64,000 nt of DNA from NCBI RefSeq assembly GCF_003751785.1, contig NZ_RKIE01000001.1, forward strand, positions 721,564 to 785,563, given 5' to 3'. The stretch comes from Frigoribacterium sp. PhB160. GTDB taxonomy: Bacteria; Actinomycetota; Actinomycetes; Actinomycetales; Microbacteriaceae. This document shows, one piece after another, positions 25,648 through 34,392 of the stretch (positions are counted from its first letter, which is position 1; each line of letters starts with the position of its first letter). A program made the translations under genes and the position numbers. The notes below the pieces were generated by a model. That model ran no database searches, was not told the DNA's origin, and worked only from the letters and a program-made list of their open reading frames with translations.

Positions 25648-26343
25648 ATGACGCCCGCCCGCCGCCCCTCCGCCCGCTCCGTCGCCCGCAGCGGGGGCGG
25701 CACCGACGCCCCGCGGCTCGACCCGGTCGACCCGACGGGCCTCGTCGACATGGGCGCCGACCTGCTCGGCGCCCGCGACGACCGCGAGCTCGAGCGCTTC
25801 GTCGACGCCGACCTGACCGACCGCGACCTCGAGGGGACGACCCTCCGCGAGTGCGTGCTCGAGCGGCCGCGGCTCGGCGGCGCGCGCCTCCGCGGCAGCC
25901 GGTTCGTCGAGTGCGTCGTCTCCGACTCGACGGCGCCGCAGCTGGCGGCCGCCCGCACCACCTGGCACGAGGTGCGGGTCGAGCGACCGCGGTGGGGGTC
26001 GGCCGAGCTGTGGGACGCCGACTGGCGGTCGGTGCACCTCGTCGGCGGCAAGATCGACTTCCTGAACCTCCGCGGCTCGACGCTCACCGACGTGGTCATC
26101 GAGGGGTGCAGCATCGGCGAGCTCGACCTCGGGGGCGTGCAGGCCATGCGCGTCGCCCTCGTCGACTGCCGGGTGGGCACGCTCGACGTGACGGGCGCCT
26201 CCCTCGCCCACACCGACCTGCGCACGACCGACCTCGAGCGCGTCGACGGGCTCGAGGGGCTGCGGGGCGCCACCGTCGACGGGCTGCAGCTGTCGCTGCT
26301 CGCGCCCGTGCTCGCGGCGCACCTCGGCATCGTCGTCGACTGA
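25648..26343 (+). CDS. Pentapeptide-repeat protein
   Basis: A 231-residue protein. After about 50 variable residues it follows the A(D/N)Lxx-type beta-helix pattern (DADLTDRDLEGTTLRECVLE, GGARLRGSRFVECVV, DLRTTDLERVDGLEGL). Such helices often bind proteins or mimic DNA (for example MfpA on gyrase), but nothing here allows a specific assignment. TACCCT lies 6 nt before the ATG (leaderless). A GAGGAGGCGCGG element precedes it at 25604. Confidence 0.85.
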   Translation: MTPARRPSARSVARSGGGTDAPRLDPVDPTGLVDMGADLLGARDDRELERFVDADLTDRDLEGTTLRECVLERPRLGGARLRGSRFVECVVSDSTAPQLAAARTTWHEVRVERPRWGSAELWDADWRSVHLVGGKIDFLNLRGSTLTDVVIEGCSIGELDLGGVQAMRVALVDCRVGTLDVTGASLAHTDLRTTDLERVDGLEGLRGATVDGLQLSLLAPVLAAHLGIVVD

Positions 26344-26378
26344 GCGACGCGATCCGTCGAGCACGCGGGCGCCGGTGC

Positions 26379-26384
26379 TAGGGT
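26379..26384 (+). promoter_or_regulatory. -10 box of the riboflavin operon
   Basis: TAGGGT lies 11 nt before the first helix of the FMN riboswitch, so transcription would begin at about 26391. No good -35 box is visible. Confidence 0.5.
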
Positions 26385-26395
26385 CGGCGCTGAGC

Positions 26396-26530
26396 AACGC
26401 GCTCCGGGGTCAGTGCAAATCTGAACCGGCGGTCACAGTCCGCGACCCGACGTCGTCCCCAGGGGCGGCGGAGGCTGAACCGGTGGGACTCCGGTACCGA
26501 CGGTCACAGTCCGGATGAGAGGCAGCGCGG
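26396..26530 (+). ncRNA. FMN riboswitch (RFN element)
   Basis: Conserved RFN parts occur in order: TCCGGGGTCAGTGCAAAT, GAACCGGCGGTCACAGTCCG (26422-26441), GAACCGGTGGGACTCCGGTA, CCGACGGTCACAGTCCGGAT and GAGAGGCAGCGCG, closed by P1 pairing of ACGCGCT with AGCGCG. The following region holds a stem ACGACG/CGTCGT (26572-26587) that could be the terminator or anti-terminator switch. It senses FMN and shuts off ribE-ribB-ribH. Confidence 0.95.
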
Positions 26531-26624
26531 GCCAGGGCGACCGTCGACGGCGGGCGCGCCCCGGCTGTGCCACGACGCGTGCGTCGTTCCCCGGAGGGCC
26601 CCAGACGGCTCGGAGGAGAACGAC

Positions 26625-26690
26625 ATGACGACCACACCCGCTGCCACGTGCGCCCGCACGGCCACGCCGACGACGACCACGGGGCGCTGA
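26625..26690 (+). CDS. Leader ORF (21 residues, Thr-rich) coupled to ribE
   Basis: An ATG with a perfect GGAGGAG ribosome site opens a 21-codon frame rich in Thr, Ala and Arg. Its TGA is one base before the ribE GTG, which has no ribosome site of its own. It probably feeds ribosomes into ribE. It may also be the scar of a deleted upstream gene such as ribD. Confidence 0.5.
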   Translation: MTTTPAATCARTATPTTTTGR

Positions 26691-26691
26691 C

Positions 26692-27318
26692 GTGTTCACC
26701 GGCCTCGTGGAGGAGCTCGGCTCCGTCGTCCGGCTCGACGAGGCGGGCGACAGCGTCCGCCTGACGGTCCGCGGCCCGCTCGCCGTCGGCGACGCGGCGC
26801 ACGGCGACTCGATCTCGGTCAGCGGCGTGTGCCTGACGGTCGTCGACCGCGACGGCGACGCGTTCACCGCCGACGTGATGAGGCAGACGCTCGTGATGAG
26901 CACCCTCGGCGACCTCGCCCCGGGCTCCGCCGTCAACCTCGAGCGCGCCGCCCGGGTGGGCGACCGGCTCGGCGGGCACATCGTCCAGGGCCACGTCGAC
27001 GGCACGGCGACCGTCGTCGAGACCGCCGACGGCGACGCCTGGCGCCGCGTCCGGCTCACCCTCGACGACGCCCTGTCGCCCCTGCTCGTCGACAAGGGCT
27101 CCGTGACCCTGGACGGCGTCAGCCTCACCGTCAGCGCGATCAGCGAGCCGGGGGAGGCGCGGGGCTGGTTCGAGGTCAGCCTCATCCCCGAGACCCTCGC
27201 CGCCACCACCCTCGGCGCCAAGCGCGCGGGCGACCGGGTCAACGTCGAGACCGACGTCGTCGCCCGGCACGTCCGGCGCATGCTGGCGCTCGACGCCGTC
27301 GCGGCGGCCCGGCCGTGA
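26692..27318 (+). CDS. ribE: Riboflavin synthase, alpha chain
   Basis: A 208-residue enzyme that dismutates two 6,7-dimethyl-8-ribityllumazines to riboflavin. It starts with the family's [10 protein letters not shown] (GTG codon), and has two lumazine-binding repeats: [10 protein letters not shown] ... VMRQTL and [11 protein letters not shown] ... [10 protein letters not shown]. First complete gene behind the FMN riboswitch; its stop overlaps the ribB start by 4 nt (GTGA). Confidence 0.95.
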   Translation: MFTGLVEELGSVVRLDEAGDSVRLTVRGPLAVGDAAHGDSISVSGVCLTVVDRDGDAFTADVMRQTLVMSTLGDLAPGSAVNLERAARVGDRLGGHIVQGHVDGTATVVETADGDAWRRVRLTLDDALSPLLVDKGSVTLDGVSLTVSAISEPGEARGWFEVSLIPETLAATTLGAKRAGDRVNVETDVVARHVRRMLALDAVAAARP

Positions 27319-28106
27319 CGGCCTCCGGCCCCGCCCTCGCGTCGATCGAGACCGCACTCGACCACCTCCGCCTCGGTCGCCCGGTCGTCGTCGTCGACGA
27401 CGAGTCGCGCGAGAACGAGGGCGACGTCGTCCTCTCGGCCGAGCTCGCCAGCCAGGCGTGGACCGCGTGGATGGTGCGTGTGTCGTCGGGCTTCGTCTGC
27501 GCGCCGATGACGGGCGAGATCGCCGACCGGCTCGACCTGCCGCCCATGGTGGCGCGCAACGAGGACGCCCGCGGCACGGCCTACACGGTCAGCGTCGACG
27601 CCGCGGCCGGCGTGACGACGGGCATCAGCGCCTCCGACCGCTCCCGGACCCTGCGGGTGCTGGCCGACGCCGGCTCGGTGCGGGACGACCTGCACCGGCC
27701 CGGCCACGTGCTGCCGCTCCGGGCCGTCCCCGGCGGGGTCCTCGCCCGCGACGGCCACACCGAGGCGGCCGTCGACCTCATGCTGGCGGCCGGCCTCCGA
27801 CCCGTCGCGGCGATCAGCGAGATCGTCGGCGACGACGGCGAGATGATGCGCCTGCCGGGCCTGCTCGACCTGGGCGCCCGCGAGGGGGTGCCGGTCGTCA
27901 CCATCGCCCAGCTCGTCGACTGGCGTCGCGAGCACGACGTCGACGGGGTCGTCACGCGCGTGCCGGCCGCGACGGCCGACGAGCCCCGTCCCGCCCGCAC
28001 GGCCGCGGCGACCGACACGGCCAGCACGACCCGCACGACCAGCACGACCACCCTGACCGCGGCGACCCCCGTCGGCCGCCCCGACCCCGAAGGAGCACCC
28101 GCATGA
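27315..28106 (+). CDS. ribB: 3,4-dihydroxy-2-butanone-4-phosphate synthase, without GTP cyclohydrolase II domain
   Basis: A 263-residue RibB making the four-carbon unit of riboflavin from ribulose 5-phosphate. The motif [10 protein letters not shown] is at residues 28-37; [27 protein letters not shown] and GHTEAAVDL follow. Most actinobacterial versions are RibBA fusions with GTP cyclohydrolase II; here the enzyme ends after about residue 215 and only a 48-residue Thr/Ala-rich tail follows. GTG start coupled to ribE, stop coupled to ribH (ATGA). Confidence 0.93.
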   Translation: MTASGPALASIETALDHLRLGRPVVVVDDESRENEGDVVLSAELASQAWTAWMVRVSSGFVCAPMTGEIADRLDLPPMVARNEDARGTAYTVSVDAAAGVTTGISASDRSRTLRVLADAGSVRDDLHRPGHVLPLRAVPGGVLARDGHTEAAVDLMLAAGLRPVAAISEIVGDDGEMMRLPGLLDLGAREGVPVVTIAQLVDWRREHDVDGVVTRVPAATADEPRPARTAAATDTASTTRTTSTTTLTAATPVGRPDPEGAPA

Positions 28107-28588
28107 GCGGTGAAGGCGCCCCCACCCACCTCGACGTCGACGGCGCGGGCATCCGCGTGACGATCGTCGCCGGCACCTGGCACGAGACCATCACCGACGG
28201 CCTCCTCGCGGGCGCCCTGGCGACGGTCTCCGAGCTCGGCGCCGAGGCGACGGTCGTCCGCGTGCCCGGCAGCTTCGAGCTGCCCGTGGTCGCGAAGGCC
28301 GCGCTCGAGTCGGGCGCCGACGCGGTGGTCGCCCTCGGGGTGATCATCCGTGGCGGCACCCCGCACTTCGAGTACGTCTCCGACGCGGCGACGTCGGGCC
28401 TGCTCCGCGTCACCCTCGACACGGGCAAGCCCGTCGGCTTCGGCGTGCTGACCCTCGACGACGAGCAGCAGGGCCTCGACCGGGCGGGCCTGCCCGGCTC
28501 GACGGAGGACAAGGGCGCCGAGGCCGCCCACGCCGCCGTCGCCACCGCCGTGCAGCTGCGCGAGCTGCGCCGGGTCGCGACGGCCTAG
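28103..28588 (+). CDS. ribH: 6,7-dimethyl-8-ribityllumazine synthase
   Basis: A 161-residue subunit that condenses the dihydroxybutanone phosphate with the ribitylamino-pyrimidine. Conserved parts are [31 protein letters not shown] (catalytic His) and [19 protein letters not shown] precedes the ATG, which overlaps the ribB stop. The TAG stop shares the four bases CTAG with the stop of the opposing DLH gene. Confidence 0.95.
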   Translation: MSGEGAPTHLDVDGAGIRVTIVAGTWHETITDGLLAGALATVSELGAEATVVRVPGSFELPVVAKAALESGADAVVALGVIIRGGTPHFEYVSDAATSGLLRVTLDTGKPVGFGVLTLDDEQQGLDRAGLPGSTEDKGAEAAHAAVATAVQLRELRRVATA

Positions 28589-29409
28589 GCGAAGACCTCG
28601 TCGAGGAAGGTCGTCAGCTGCTGCCACGAGCGACGGTTCGCCGTGGCCTGGAACTGCGCGCCGTGCTCGGGCGAGTCCGTGCCGGGCACGGCGAAGGCGT
28701 GCATCGCGCCGCTGTAGCTGACGACCTGCCAGTCGGGGGCTCCCGCGGCGCGGAGCTCGTCCTCGAACGCGACGAGGTCGTCGTCGGGCACCACGGGGTC
28801 GGCCGCGCCGGTCATGACGAGCAGCGGTGCGGTGACCGCGCCCTCCTCCGCGGGCAGCGAGGTGCCCAGCCCGCCGTGGAACGACGCGACGCCCGCCACG
28901 TCGGCGCCCGACCGCGCGAGCTCGAGAGCACCCGAGCCGCCGAAGCAGTAGCCCATCACGGCGATGCGCTCGGGGTCGACGCCGGGCTCGGCACGCAGGC
29001 GCTCGAGGCTCGCGGCGAGCCGGGCGCGGAAGGCGGGGACGTCGCCGTACCAGCGACCGGCCTCGGCCGCGGCGTCCTCCGGCCCGGGCCGCACGCCCCG
29101 GCCGTAGACGTCGCCCGCCAGCGCCGTGTAGCCGAGCCGGGCGAGCATCTGCGCCCGCACCGCGACGTGGCCGACGACGCCGAACCAGTCGTGCAGCACG
29201 AGCACGGCGGGGCGCAGCGACCCGTCGGAGGCGCGCGCGGGCGTCGCCAGGTACCCCTCGAGGGCGGTGCCCCGGTCGTCGTACGCCACGGGGCCCGCCT
29301 CGACGCCGCCCGGGTCGGGCACGGTCGCGAGCAGCTCGCGCAGCTCAGGGGAGAGGTCGGCGGTCGGGTCGGTCGAGGGGGAGTCGGTCGTGGGGGAGTC
29401 GGTGCTCAT
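28585..29409 (-). CDS. Dienelactone hydrolase family protein
   Basis: A 274-residue alpha/beta hydrolase with a Cys nucleophile, GYCFGG (Cys155), a later Asp (TGAADPVVP) and His ([10 protein letters not shown]), as in dienelactone hydrolases. The first 25 residues are a Ser/Thr/Pro-rich extension. No aromatic-degradation genes adjoin, so a general hydrolase role is likelier than chloroaromatic catabolism. TAGCGT lies 7 nt before the ATG (leaderless). Its stop overlaps ribH's on the other strand. Confidence 0.88.
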   Translation of the reverse strand: MSTDSPTTDSPSTDPTADLSPELRELLATVPDPGGVEAGPVAYDDRGTALEGYLATPARASDGSLRPAVLVLHDWFGVVGHVAVRAQMLARLGYTALAGDVYGRGVRPGPEDAAAEAGRWYGDVPAFRARLAASLERLRAEPGVDPERIAVMGYCFGGSGALELARSGADVAGVASFHGGLGTSLPAEEGAVTAPLLVMTGAADPVVPDDDLVAFEDELRAAGAPDWQVVSYSGAMHAFAVPGTDSPEHGAQFQATANRRSWQQLTTFLDEVFA

Positions 29410-29456
29410 GACGGCGACGCTACTCGCGGGCCCGGTGCGTCCCGTCCGACCGCCGC

Positions 29457-30014
29457 TCAGCCGACGAGTCGGCGGACGGCCTGCCGCACGACGTCGCAGC
29501 GGCGCTCGTGCGGCCCCGTGTGCAGGTTGGTCGCGTCGGGCGTCACGAACCAGGCGAGAACCGACCCGAAGACCATGGTCAGCAGCTCGTCGGCGTCCCA
29601 CTCGGAGGGGATGTCGCCGCTCGCCTGGGCGTCGCGGACGGCGAGTCGGCGTCGCTCGAGCTGCTCGTGGTCGACCACGCCGGGGCTCGGCAGCGTCGCG
29701 CCCTCGATCTGCCCCCAGAGCAGCAGGCGGGCGTCGTCGGGGTGCGTCGCGAGGTGGTCGTAGAGGGTGCAGGCCCAGGTCGGCAGGTCGTGGGCGTCGA
29801 AGGGCACCGCGACGATCCACCGGTCGATGCTGTCGCCGAGAGCGGCGTCGAAGAGGTCGCGCTTCGTGGCGAAGTGGGCGTAGAGGCGCTCCTTGCTCGC
29901 CTCCGCCTCCCGGGCGATCGAGTCGATGCGTGCACCGGCGAGGCCTCGTGCGGCGAACTCGGCGTGTGCCGCCGCGAGGATGCGTTCGCGCGGCGGAGTG
30001 GGACGTCGGGGCAT
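29457..30014 (-). CDS. TetR-family regulator
   Basis: A 185-residue regulator. The N-terminal HTH runs ERILAAAHAEFAARGLAGARIDSIAREAEASKERLYAHFATKRDL; the rest is a variable helical ligand domain with a TetR_C-like Trp/Leu pattern. TACACT lies 7 nt before the ATG. It points the same way as the hydrolase gene 47 nt downstream, which has its own promoter and is a possible target. Confidence 0.88.
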   Translation of the reverse strand: MPRRPTPPRERILAAAHAEFAARGLAGARIDSIAREAEASKERLYAHFATKRDLFDAALGDSIDRWIVAVPFDAHDLPTWACTLYDHLATHPDDARLLLWGQIEGATLPSPGVVDHEQLERRRLAVRDAQASGDIPSEWDADELLTMVFGSVLAWFVTPDATNLHTGPHERRCDVVRQAVRRLVG

Positions 30015-30100
30015 GGGGGCGAGTGTAGGGGCGTGGAGGACCGAACGTCACGGTCCGGTCGGGGATCCGTCCGACGACGCTCGCTCCGCGGCCGTCCGGG

Positions 30101-30592
30101 TCAGCGCCCGGCGAGGTCGCTGTGCCGGCCCGGGGCGCGCGGCGGCGCCGCGTCGACGTCGGCCGGGCGCGTCATCGGCACGTGCGGGATGCCGTCCTCG
30201 AAGAACGGCTCGCCGTCCACGACGAATCCGAAGCGCGCGTACCAGCCCTCGAGGTGCGCCTGGGCGTCGAGCCGCACGAGGCGCCCGCCGCACTCCACCA
30301 GCGCGCGGTCCATCAGCTTGGCGGCGAGGCCGCGACCGCGGGCGTGGGCGGCGGTGACGACCCGGCCGATGCGCCGGTCGGCGCCGTCGGCGAGCACGCG
30401 CACCGTCGCGAGCACGTCGCCGTCCTCCTCCGACCAGAGCAGGCGGGCCTCCGGCTCGACGTCGCGGCCGTCGAGCTCCGCGTAGGCGGCCTCCTGCTCG
30501 ACGACGAAGACGTCGACCCGCAGCCGCAGGATCGCGTAGAGGGTGAGCGGCTCGATGTCGGCGACGCGGGCGGTGCGGTGCTGGACGGTCAT
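30101..30592 (-). CDS. elaA: GNAT acetyltransferase, ElaA-like
   Basis: A 163-residue N-acetyltransferase of the ElaA group: ILRLRVDVFVVEQEAAYAE and ELDGRDVEPEARLL at the start, the acetyl-CoA loop VVTAAHARGRGLAAKLM, and LDAQAHLEGWYARFGF near the end. Substrate unknown. TAGCCT lies 6 nt before the ATG (leaderless). Confidence 0.88.
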   Translation of the reverse strand: MTVQHRTARVADIEPLTLYAILRLRVDVFVVEQEAAYAELDGRDVEPEARLLWSEEDGDVLATVRVLADGADRRIGRVVTAAHARGRGLAAKLMDRALVECGGRLVRLDAQAHLEGWYARFGFVVDGEPFFEDGIPHVPMTRPADVDAAPPRAPGRHSDLAGR

Positions 30593-30676
30593 CCCGCCAG
30601 GCTAGCCCGTGCGCACGACGAGCCCGGGCCGCCCCGGCGCCGACGACGACGTGGCCCGGGGCCCGGGCGCGCCGGG

Positions 30677-32071
30677 CTAGTGCGTCTCGGCCCGCACCGA
30701 CACGGTCTGCACGCGCGGCGGCCGCTCGGGGGTGAGCCGGATCTCGATCCGCAGCGCCCCCCGGGCGGCGGGCAGGGTCCAGACCCGGTGCGACGGCACC
30801 GCGGACGAGCCCGTCTCGGCCCGCTCGTCGACGAGCCCGCCGAGCGCCACGATCTCGCGCTCCCAGAGGGCGCGCCGGTGCTCGAGCGGCACGTCGAGCT
30901 CGACGTTCTCGCTGAGGAGCCCCTCGGGCACCCGGCCGCCGCGCACGACGGCCTCGACGGCCCGCGCCGCGGCCAGGGTCTCGGGCCACGGCTCGGCGAC
31001 GACCCGCGCCTCCGGCCGGTCGGTCATCATCCCGTCGAGCGCGAGCGAGACGGGCGCGGCGACCTGGGCGTAGGTGGCGTTCTCGAACGCGACGGCGCCG
31101 AGGCCCGTGGCGGTCTGCCAGCGCATGTGCGCCGAGAAGCCGGGGTACCCGCCCGAGTGCGAGACGACGGTGCCGTGCTCGGGGTACTGCTCGACGAAGA
31201 GCCCGAAGCCGTAGCCGCCGGGGTGCGCGCCGCGACCCGGCACGAAGCGCTGCAGCTGCTGCATCTCCCGCCGGGAGGCGCGGCTCAGCACCCCGGGCAC
31301 GTCGCCTCGTCCCGCGGGGTCGAAGGCCGACGAGAGCCACCGGGCCCACCGGGCGAGGTCGGTCGTCGTGCTGAACAGCCCGCCGATCGGCGAGAAGGCG
31401 CCGGGGCCGGAGAAGGGCAGCGGCTCCCAGCCGTCGTCGACGGGGCGGTGGCCGGTCGCCACGCCGCCCGAGGCCGCGACGTCGCGCTCGAAGCCGGTGG
31501 CCGGGAGGCCGAGCGGCCCGAGGATCGTCTGCTCGACGACTTCCCGGTACGGCCGGCCGGAGGCGGAGGCGACGACGCGGCCCAGCAGCGCCCAGCCGAG
31601 GTTCGAGTACGCGAAGGCGGTGCCGGGCACGCTGTCGAAGGTCAGGCCCCGTCGCAGCAGGTCGTCGAGCTCGTCGTCGGTGAGGGACTCCTGGCGGTCG
31701 CCCCAGGGGTCGTCGGTGGGGAAGCCCGCCGACATGGTCATGAGCATCCGCACGGTGGGCACGGGAGAGTCGGCGGTGGGCAGCGCGACCTCGGCGAACG
31801 CCGGCACGAAGTCGGTGACGGGGGCGTCGAGCACGAGCCGCCCCGCGTCGCGGAGCGCCAGCAGCGCGACGGCCGTGAAGCTCTTCGTGCACGAGGCGAT
31901 GCGGTACGCCGTGTGCGGGCCGGGCAGCGCGCCGTCGACCTCGCCCCGGGCCCCGTGGTGGGTGACGCCGTCGTGGTCGAAGGTGGCGAAGACGACGCTC
32001 GGGGCCCGGTGCTCCTCCTGCCTCGCGTCGAAGACCGCGTCGATGCCGGAGGTGCGGGGTGCGTCGGTCAT
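30677..32071 (-). CDS. Serine beta-lactamase-fold hydrolase (class C/esterase type)
   Basis: A 464-residue penicillin-binding-protein-like enzyme. Active motifs are SCTK (Ser60, Lys63), YSN (155-157) and a later HSGG (VSHSGGYPGF). No signal peptide is evident, so it is probably a cytoplasmic esterase or peptidase rather than a resistance enzyme. A beta-rich C-terminal domain of about 100 residues follows. GAGAGG precedes the ATG. It lies 58 nt behind the photolyase gene and may be third in that operon. Confidence 0.85.
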   Translation of the reverse strand: MTDAPRTSGIDAVFDARQEEHRAPSVVFATFDHDGVTHHGARGEVDGALPGPHTAYRIASCTKSFTAVALLALRDAGRLVLDAPVTDFVPAFAEVALPTADSPVPTVRMLMTMSAGFPTDDPWGDRQESLTDDELDDLLRRGLTFDSVPGTAFAYSNLGWALLGRVVASASGRPYREVVEQTILGPLGLPATGFERDVAASGGVATGHRPVDDGWEPLPFSGPGAFSPIGGLFSTTTDLARWARWLSSAFDPAGRGDVPGVLSRASRREMQQLQRFVPGRGAHPGGYGFGLFVEQYPEHGTVVSHSGGYPGFSAHMRWQTATGLGAVAFENATYAQVAAPVSLALDGMMTDRPEARVVAEPWPETLAAARAVEAVVRGGRVPEGLLSENVELDVPLEHRRALWEREIVALGGLVDERAETGSSAVPSHRVWTLPAARGALRIEIRLTPERPPRVQTVSVRAETH

Positions 32072-32129
32072 GGTGCCTCTCGGTCGGTGGGGGCGAGCGT
32101 GGTGCTCTCGGCGTCGCCGGTCGTCGACG

Positions 32130-33506
32130 TCACGACGGGTCGGGCGACGACCGCCGCATGGCCTCGTAGGCGTCGAGGGCCCGGCGGCGGGACTCCTTGA
32201 GGTCGACGATCGGCTCGGGGTAGCCGTCGTCGTCGACCTCGGGCACCCACTCCTTGACGTAGTTGCGGTGCTTGTCGAACTTGTCTGCCTGCAGCACGGG
32301 GTTGAACACGCGGAAGTAGGGCGCCGCGTCGGCGCCCGACCCGGCGGTCCACTGCCAGTTCGCCGGGTTGTTCGCCTCGTCGGCGTCGACGAGCGTGTCC
32401 CAGAACCACTGCTCGCCCACGCGCCAGTCCACGAGCATGTTCTTGATCAGGAAGCTCGCGGTCACCATGCGCACGCGGTTGTGCATCCAGCCCGTCGTCC
32501 ACAGCTGCCGCATGCCGGCGTCGACGAGCGGCACGCCCGTCCGGCCCCGGCGCCAGGCGTCGATCTCGTCCTCGGGGACGTCGGCCCAGGGGAAGTCCTC
32601 GAACTCCGGGCGGTAGCTGACGGTGGCGAGGTCGGGCGAGGTGAAGAGGATCGTGTGGTTGAACTCGCGCCAGACCACCTCGCGGAGGAAGGCCTGCGCC
32701 CGCTCGCGCGACGCCGCCGGCAGGTCGCCGCGCATGCGGTGCCAGATCTGGAACGGGCTCACCTCGCCGAAGCGGAGCCGCGGCGACATGCGGCTCGTGG
32801 CCTCCTGCGCCGGGAAGTCGCGGTCGCCGTAGTCGGCGAGGTGACCGGTCGCGAACTCCTCGAGGTGGTCGAGGCCGGCGGCCTCGCCGGGCGTCCACGT
32901 CTCGCGGAGGCCCGCGGCCCAGTCGGGCTCGGTCGGCAGCAGCTGCCACGAGTCGAGGTCGTCGCTCGCCGGCGCTGTGTCGGGCGCGGTCAGCGACTCG
33001 GGGGCGTCGAGCGGGTGGCGCGGCTCCGGACGCTCGAGGCAGGCCCGCCAGAACGGCGTGAAGACCTTGAACGGCTGTCCCTGGCCGGTCTGCACCGTCC
33101 ACGGCTCGAAGAGCAGGTTCGCCTGGTGGCTCTCGGCCTCGACCCCACGGTCGCGGAGGCCGGCCTTGAGCTCGGCGTCGACGTCGCGCGGGCCCTTGCC
33201 GTAGCGGCGGTTCCAGTGCACGGCCCCGGCGCCCACCTCGTCGACGAGCGCCGGGAGCTCGCGTCCGGCGGGGCCGCGACGGAGGGTGAGGCCGACGCCG
33301 AGCTCGCGCAGCGAGGCGTCGAGCGCCGTGAGGCTGTGGTGCAGCCACCAGCGCGCCGCGCCGCCGAGGGGCCGGACGCCCGGCGACTCGTCGTCGAGGA
33401 GGTAGAGGACGACCACGGGCCCGCCGCGGTCGACGGCGGCCTGCAGGGCCGGGTTGTCGGCGACGCGGAGGTCGTCGCGGAGCCAGACGATCGTCGGCGG
33501 GGTCAC
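32130..33506 (-). CDS. phr: Deoxyribodipyrimidine photolyase (class I CPD)
   Basis: A 458-residue FAD enzyme repairing UV dimers with light. An N-terminal Rossmann antenna domain (TIVWLRDDLRVADNPAL) leads to the helical FAD domain with TGVPLVDAGMRQLWTTGWMH, NRVRMVTASFLIKNMLVDW and FNPVLQADKFD; Trp residues of the electron chain are present. The GTG start overlaps the marR stop by 4 nt (GTGA), so the two are translated as a unit. Confidence 0.95.
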   Translation of the reverse strand: MTPPTIVWLRDDLRVADNPALQAAVDRGGPVVVLYLLDDESPGVRPLGGAARWWLHHSLTALDASLRELGVGLTLRRGPAGRELPALVDEVGAGAVHWNRRYGKGPRDVDAELKAGLRDRGVEAESHQANLLFEPWTVQTGQGQPFKVFTPFWRACLERPEPRHPLDAPESLTAPDTAPASDDLDSWQLLPTEPDWAAGLRETWTPGEAAGLDHLEEFATGHLADYGDRDFPAQEATSRMSPRLRFGEVSPFQIWHRMRGDLPAASRERAQAFLREVVWREFNHTILFTSPDLATVSYRPEFEDFPWADVPEDEIDAWRRGRTGVPLVDAGMRQLWTTGWMHNRVRMVTASFLIKNMLVDWRVGEQWFWDTLVDADEANNPANWQWTAGSGADAAPYFRVFNPVLQADKFDKHRNYVKEWVPEVDDDGYPEPIVDLKESRRRALDAYEAMRRSSPDPS

Positions 33507-34051
33507 GAGGCGGCGCCCGTCGGGCCGGGGGCGGTCGTCGAGGTGTCGGCGGGCGCCTCCCCGGCGGTCGGGTCGACCTGGCCTGCGCCGTCGTCGCCCT
33601 CCGCGCGGTCGTCGTCGGTCGCGCCGAGGCGGAGGCGCGTGCAGAGGTCGGTCAGCGCGACGAGCTCGTCGTGGTCGAGGCTGCCGCCGACCCGGCTGCG
33701 GATCGCGGAGGCGTGGCTGACGGCCGTGCGCCGGTAGAGGTCGTAGCCGGTCGAGGTCATGGAGACGATGATGCCCCGGCCGTCGCCCGGGTCGCTCAGC
33801 TTCTCGACGACGCCCTTGGCCGCGAGCCGGTCGACGAGGCGGCTGATGCTCGGCTGCGTGAGGAGAAGGTGCCGGGTCAGGTCGCGGATGCGGGCACGCC
33901 GCTCGGGCTGGCTCGAGAGGTTGAACAGCACGTCGTACTCGTTGAACGAGATCTCGTCGGTCGGGAAGGCGGCGTGCAGCTCGCGCATCACCGACACCTG
34001 CGCGCGGAACAGCGCCTCCCAGGCGCCGACCGCCACGGATGTCTCGCTCAT
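33503..34051 (-). CDS. MarR-family regulator coupled to photolyase
   Basis: A 182-residue MarR protein: FNEYDVLFNLSSQ, the recognition part HLLLTQPSISRLVDRLAAKG and the wing DPGDGRGIIVSMT; an acidic/Thr-Pro tail of about 40 residues ends it. GAGGTC precedes the ATG. A TACACT -10 box (34084-34079) is followed by the palindrome CTCGACGTCGAG (34069-34080) overlapping the start of transcription, a likely self-operator. The 4-nt overlap with phr suggests that it controls the photolyase. Confidence 0.88.
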   Translation of the reverse strand: MSETSVAVGAWEALFRAQVSVMRELHAAFPTDEISFNEYDVLFNLSSQPERRARIRDLTRHLLLTQPSISRLVDRLAAKGVVEKLSDPGDGRGIIVSMTSTGYDLYRRTAVSHASAIRSRVGGSLDHDELVALTDLCTRLRLGATDDDRAEGDDGAGQVDPTAGEAPADTSTTAPGPTGAAS

Positions 34052-34068
34052 GGACGACCTCGCGTTCT

Positions 34069-34084
34069 CTCGACGTCGAGTGTA
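34069..34084 (-). promoter_or_regulatory. marR-phr promoter and operator
   Basis: The -10 box TACACT (34084-34079) partly overlaps the 12-nt palindrome CTCGACGTCGAG (34080-34069), placed where a repressor would cover the transcription start. Confidence 0.55.
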
Positions 34085-34242
34085 GGGAGGACGGCCCCGG
34101 GATGTACGCCGGTCGTGATGGTCGATGCCGACGCATGCTCTCCGGGGTGCGGCGACCGCGGGTGACCGGTTCCGGCGGGGCGCGGCGACCCGTGGGTCAC
34201 GGCGCCTGGGCCGCTCGGTCACGACGGGCGGGCCGGGACGAC

Positions 34243-34274
34243 AGAAGGCCGGTCGCTGTCGCGACCGGCCTTCT
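34243..34274. terminator. Hairpin terminator in the marR/regulator gap
   Basis: A perfect 14-bp stem (AGAAGGCCGGTCGC) with a 4-nt loop TGTC. The only gene transcribed toward it is the winged-helix regulator, which ends at 34408. Confidence 0.7.
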
Positions 34275-34352
34275 TCCCTTGCACCAAGAGTTGTCCTGCA
34301 ATCACATCTCGTCTCGACCGCCACAGCAAACGATGTCGACGTGGATCACTGT

Positions 34353-34392
34353 ATAACGGCGAGGTAACGGCGTCTAGTTACCGAACCGTTAT
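34353..34392. repeat. 40-nt AT-rich inverted repeat after the regulator stop codon
   Basis: Outer arms ATAACGG/CCGTTAT and inner arms GGTAAC/GTTACC are separated by 3-nt mismatched stretches around an 8-nt centre. It lies 15 nt past the stop codon. It is unlike the GC-rich terminators here and looks more like a protein-binding site. Confidence 0.6.

Noticed and set aside
34353-34392. A GlnR or PHO box behind the winged-helix gene
   Set aside because: The spacing of the GTAAC/GTTAC boxes (8 nt centre) does not fit the 6-nt pattern of GlnR or the 11-nt direct repeats of PhoP sites, and no nitrogen or phosphate gene adjoins.
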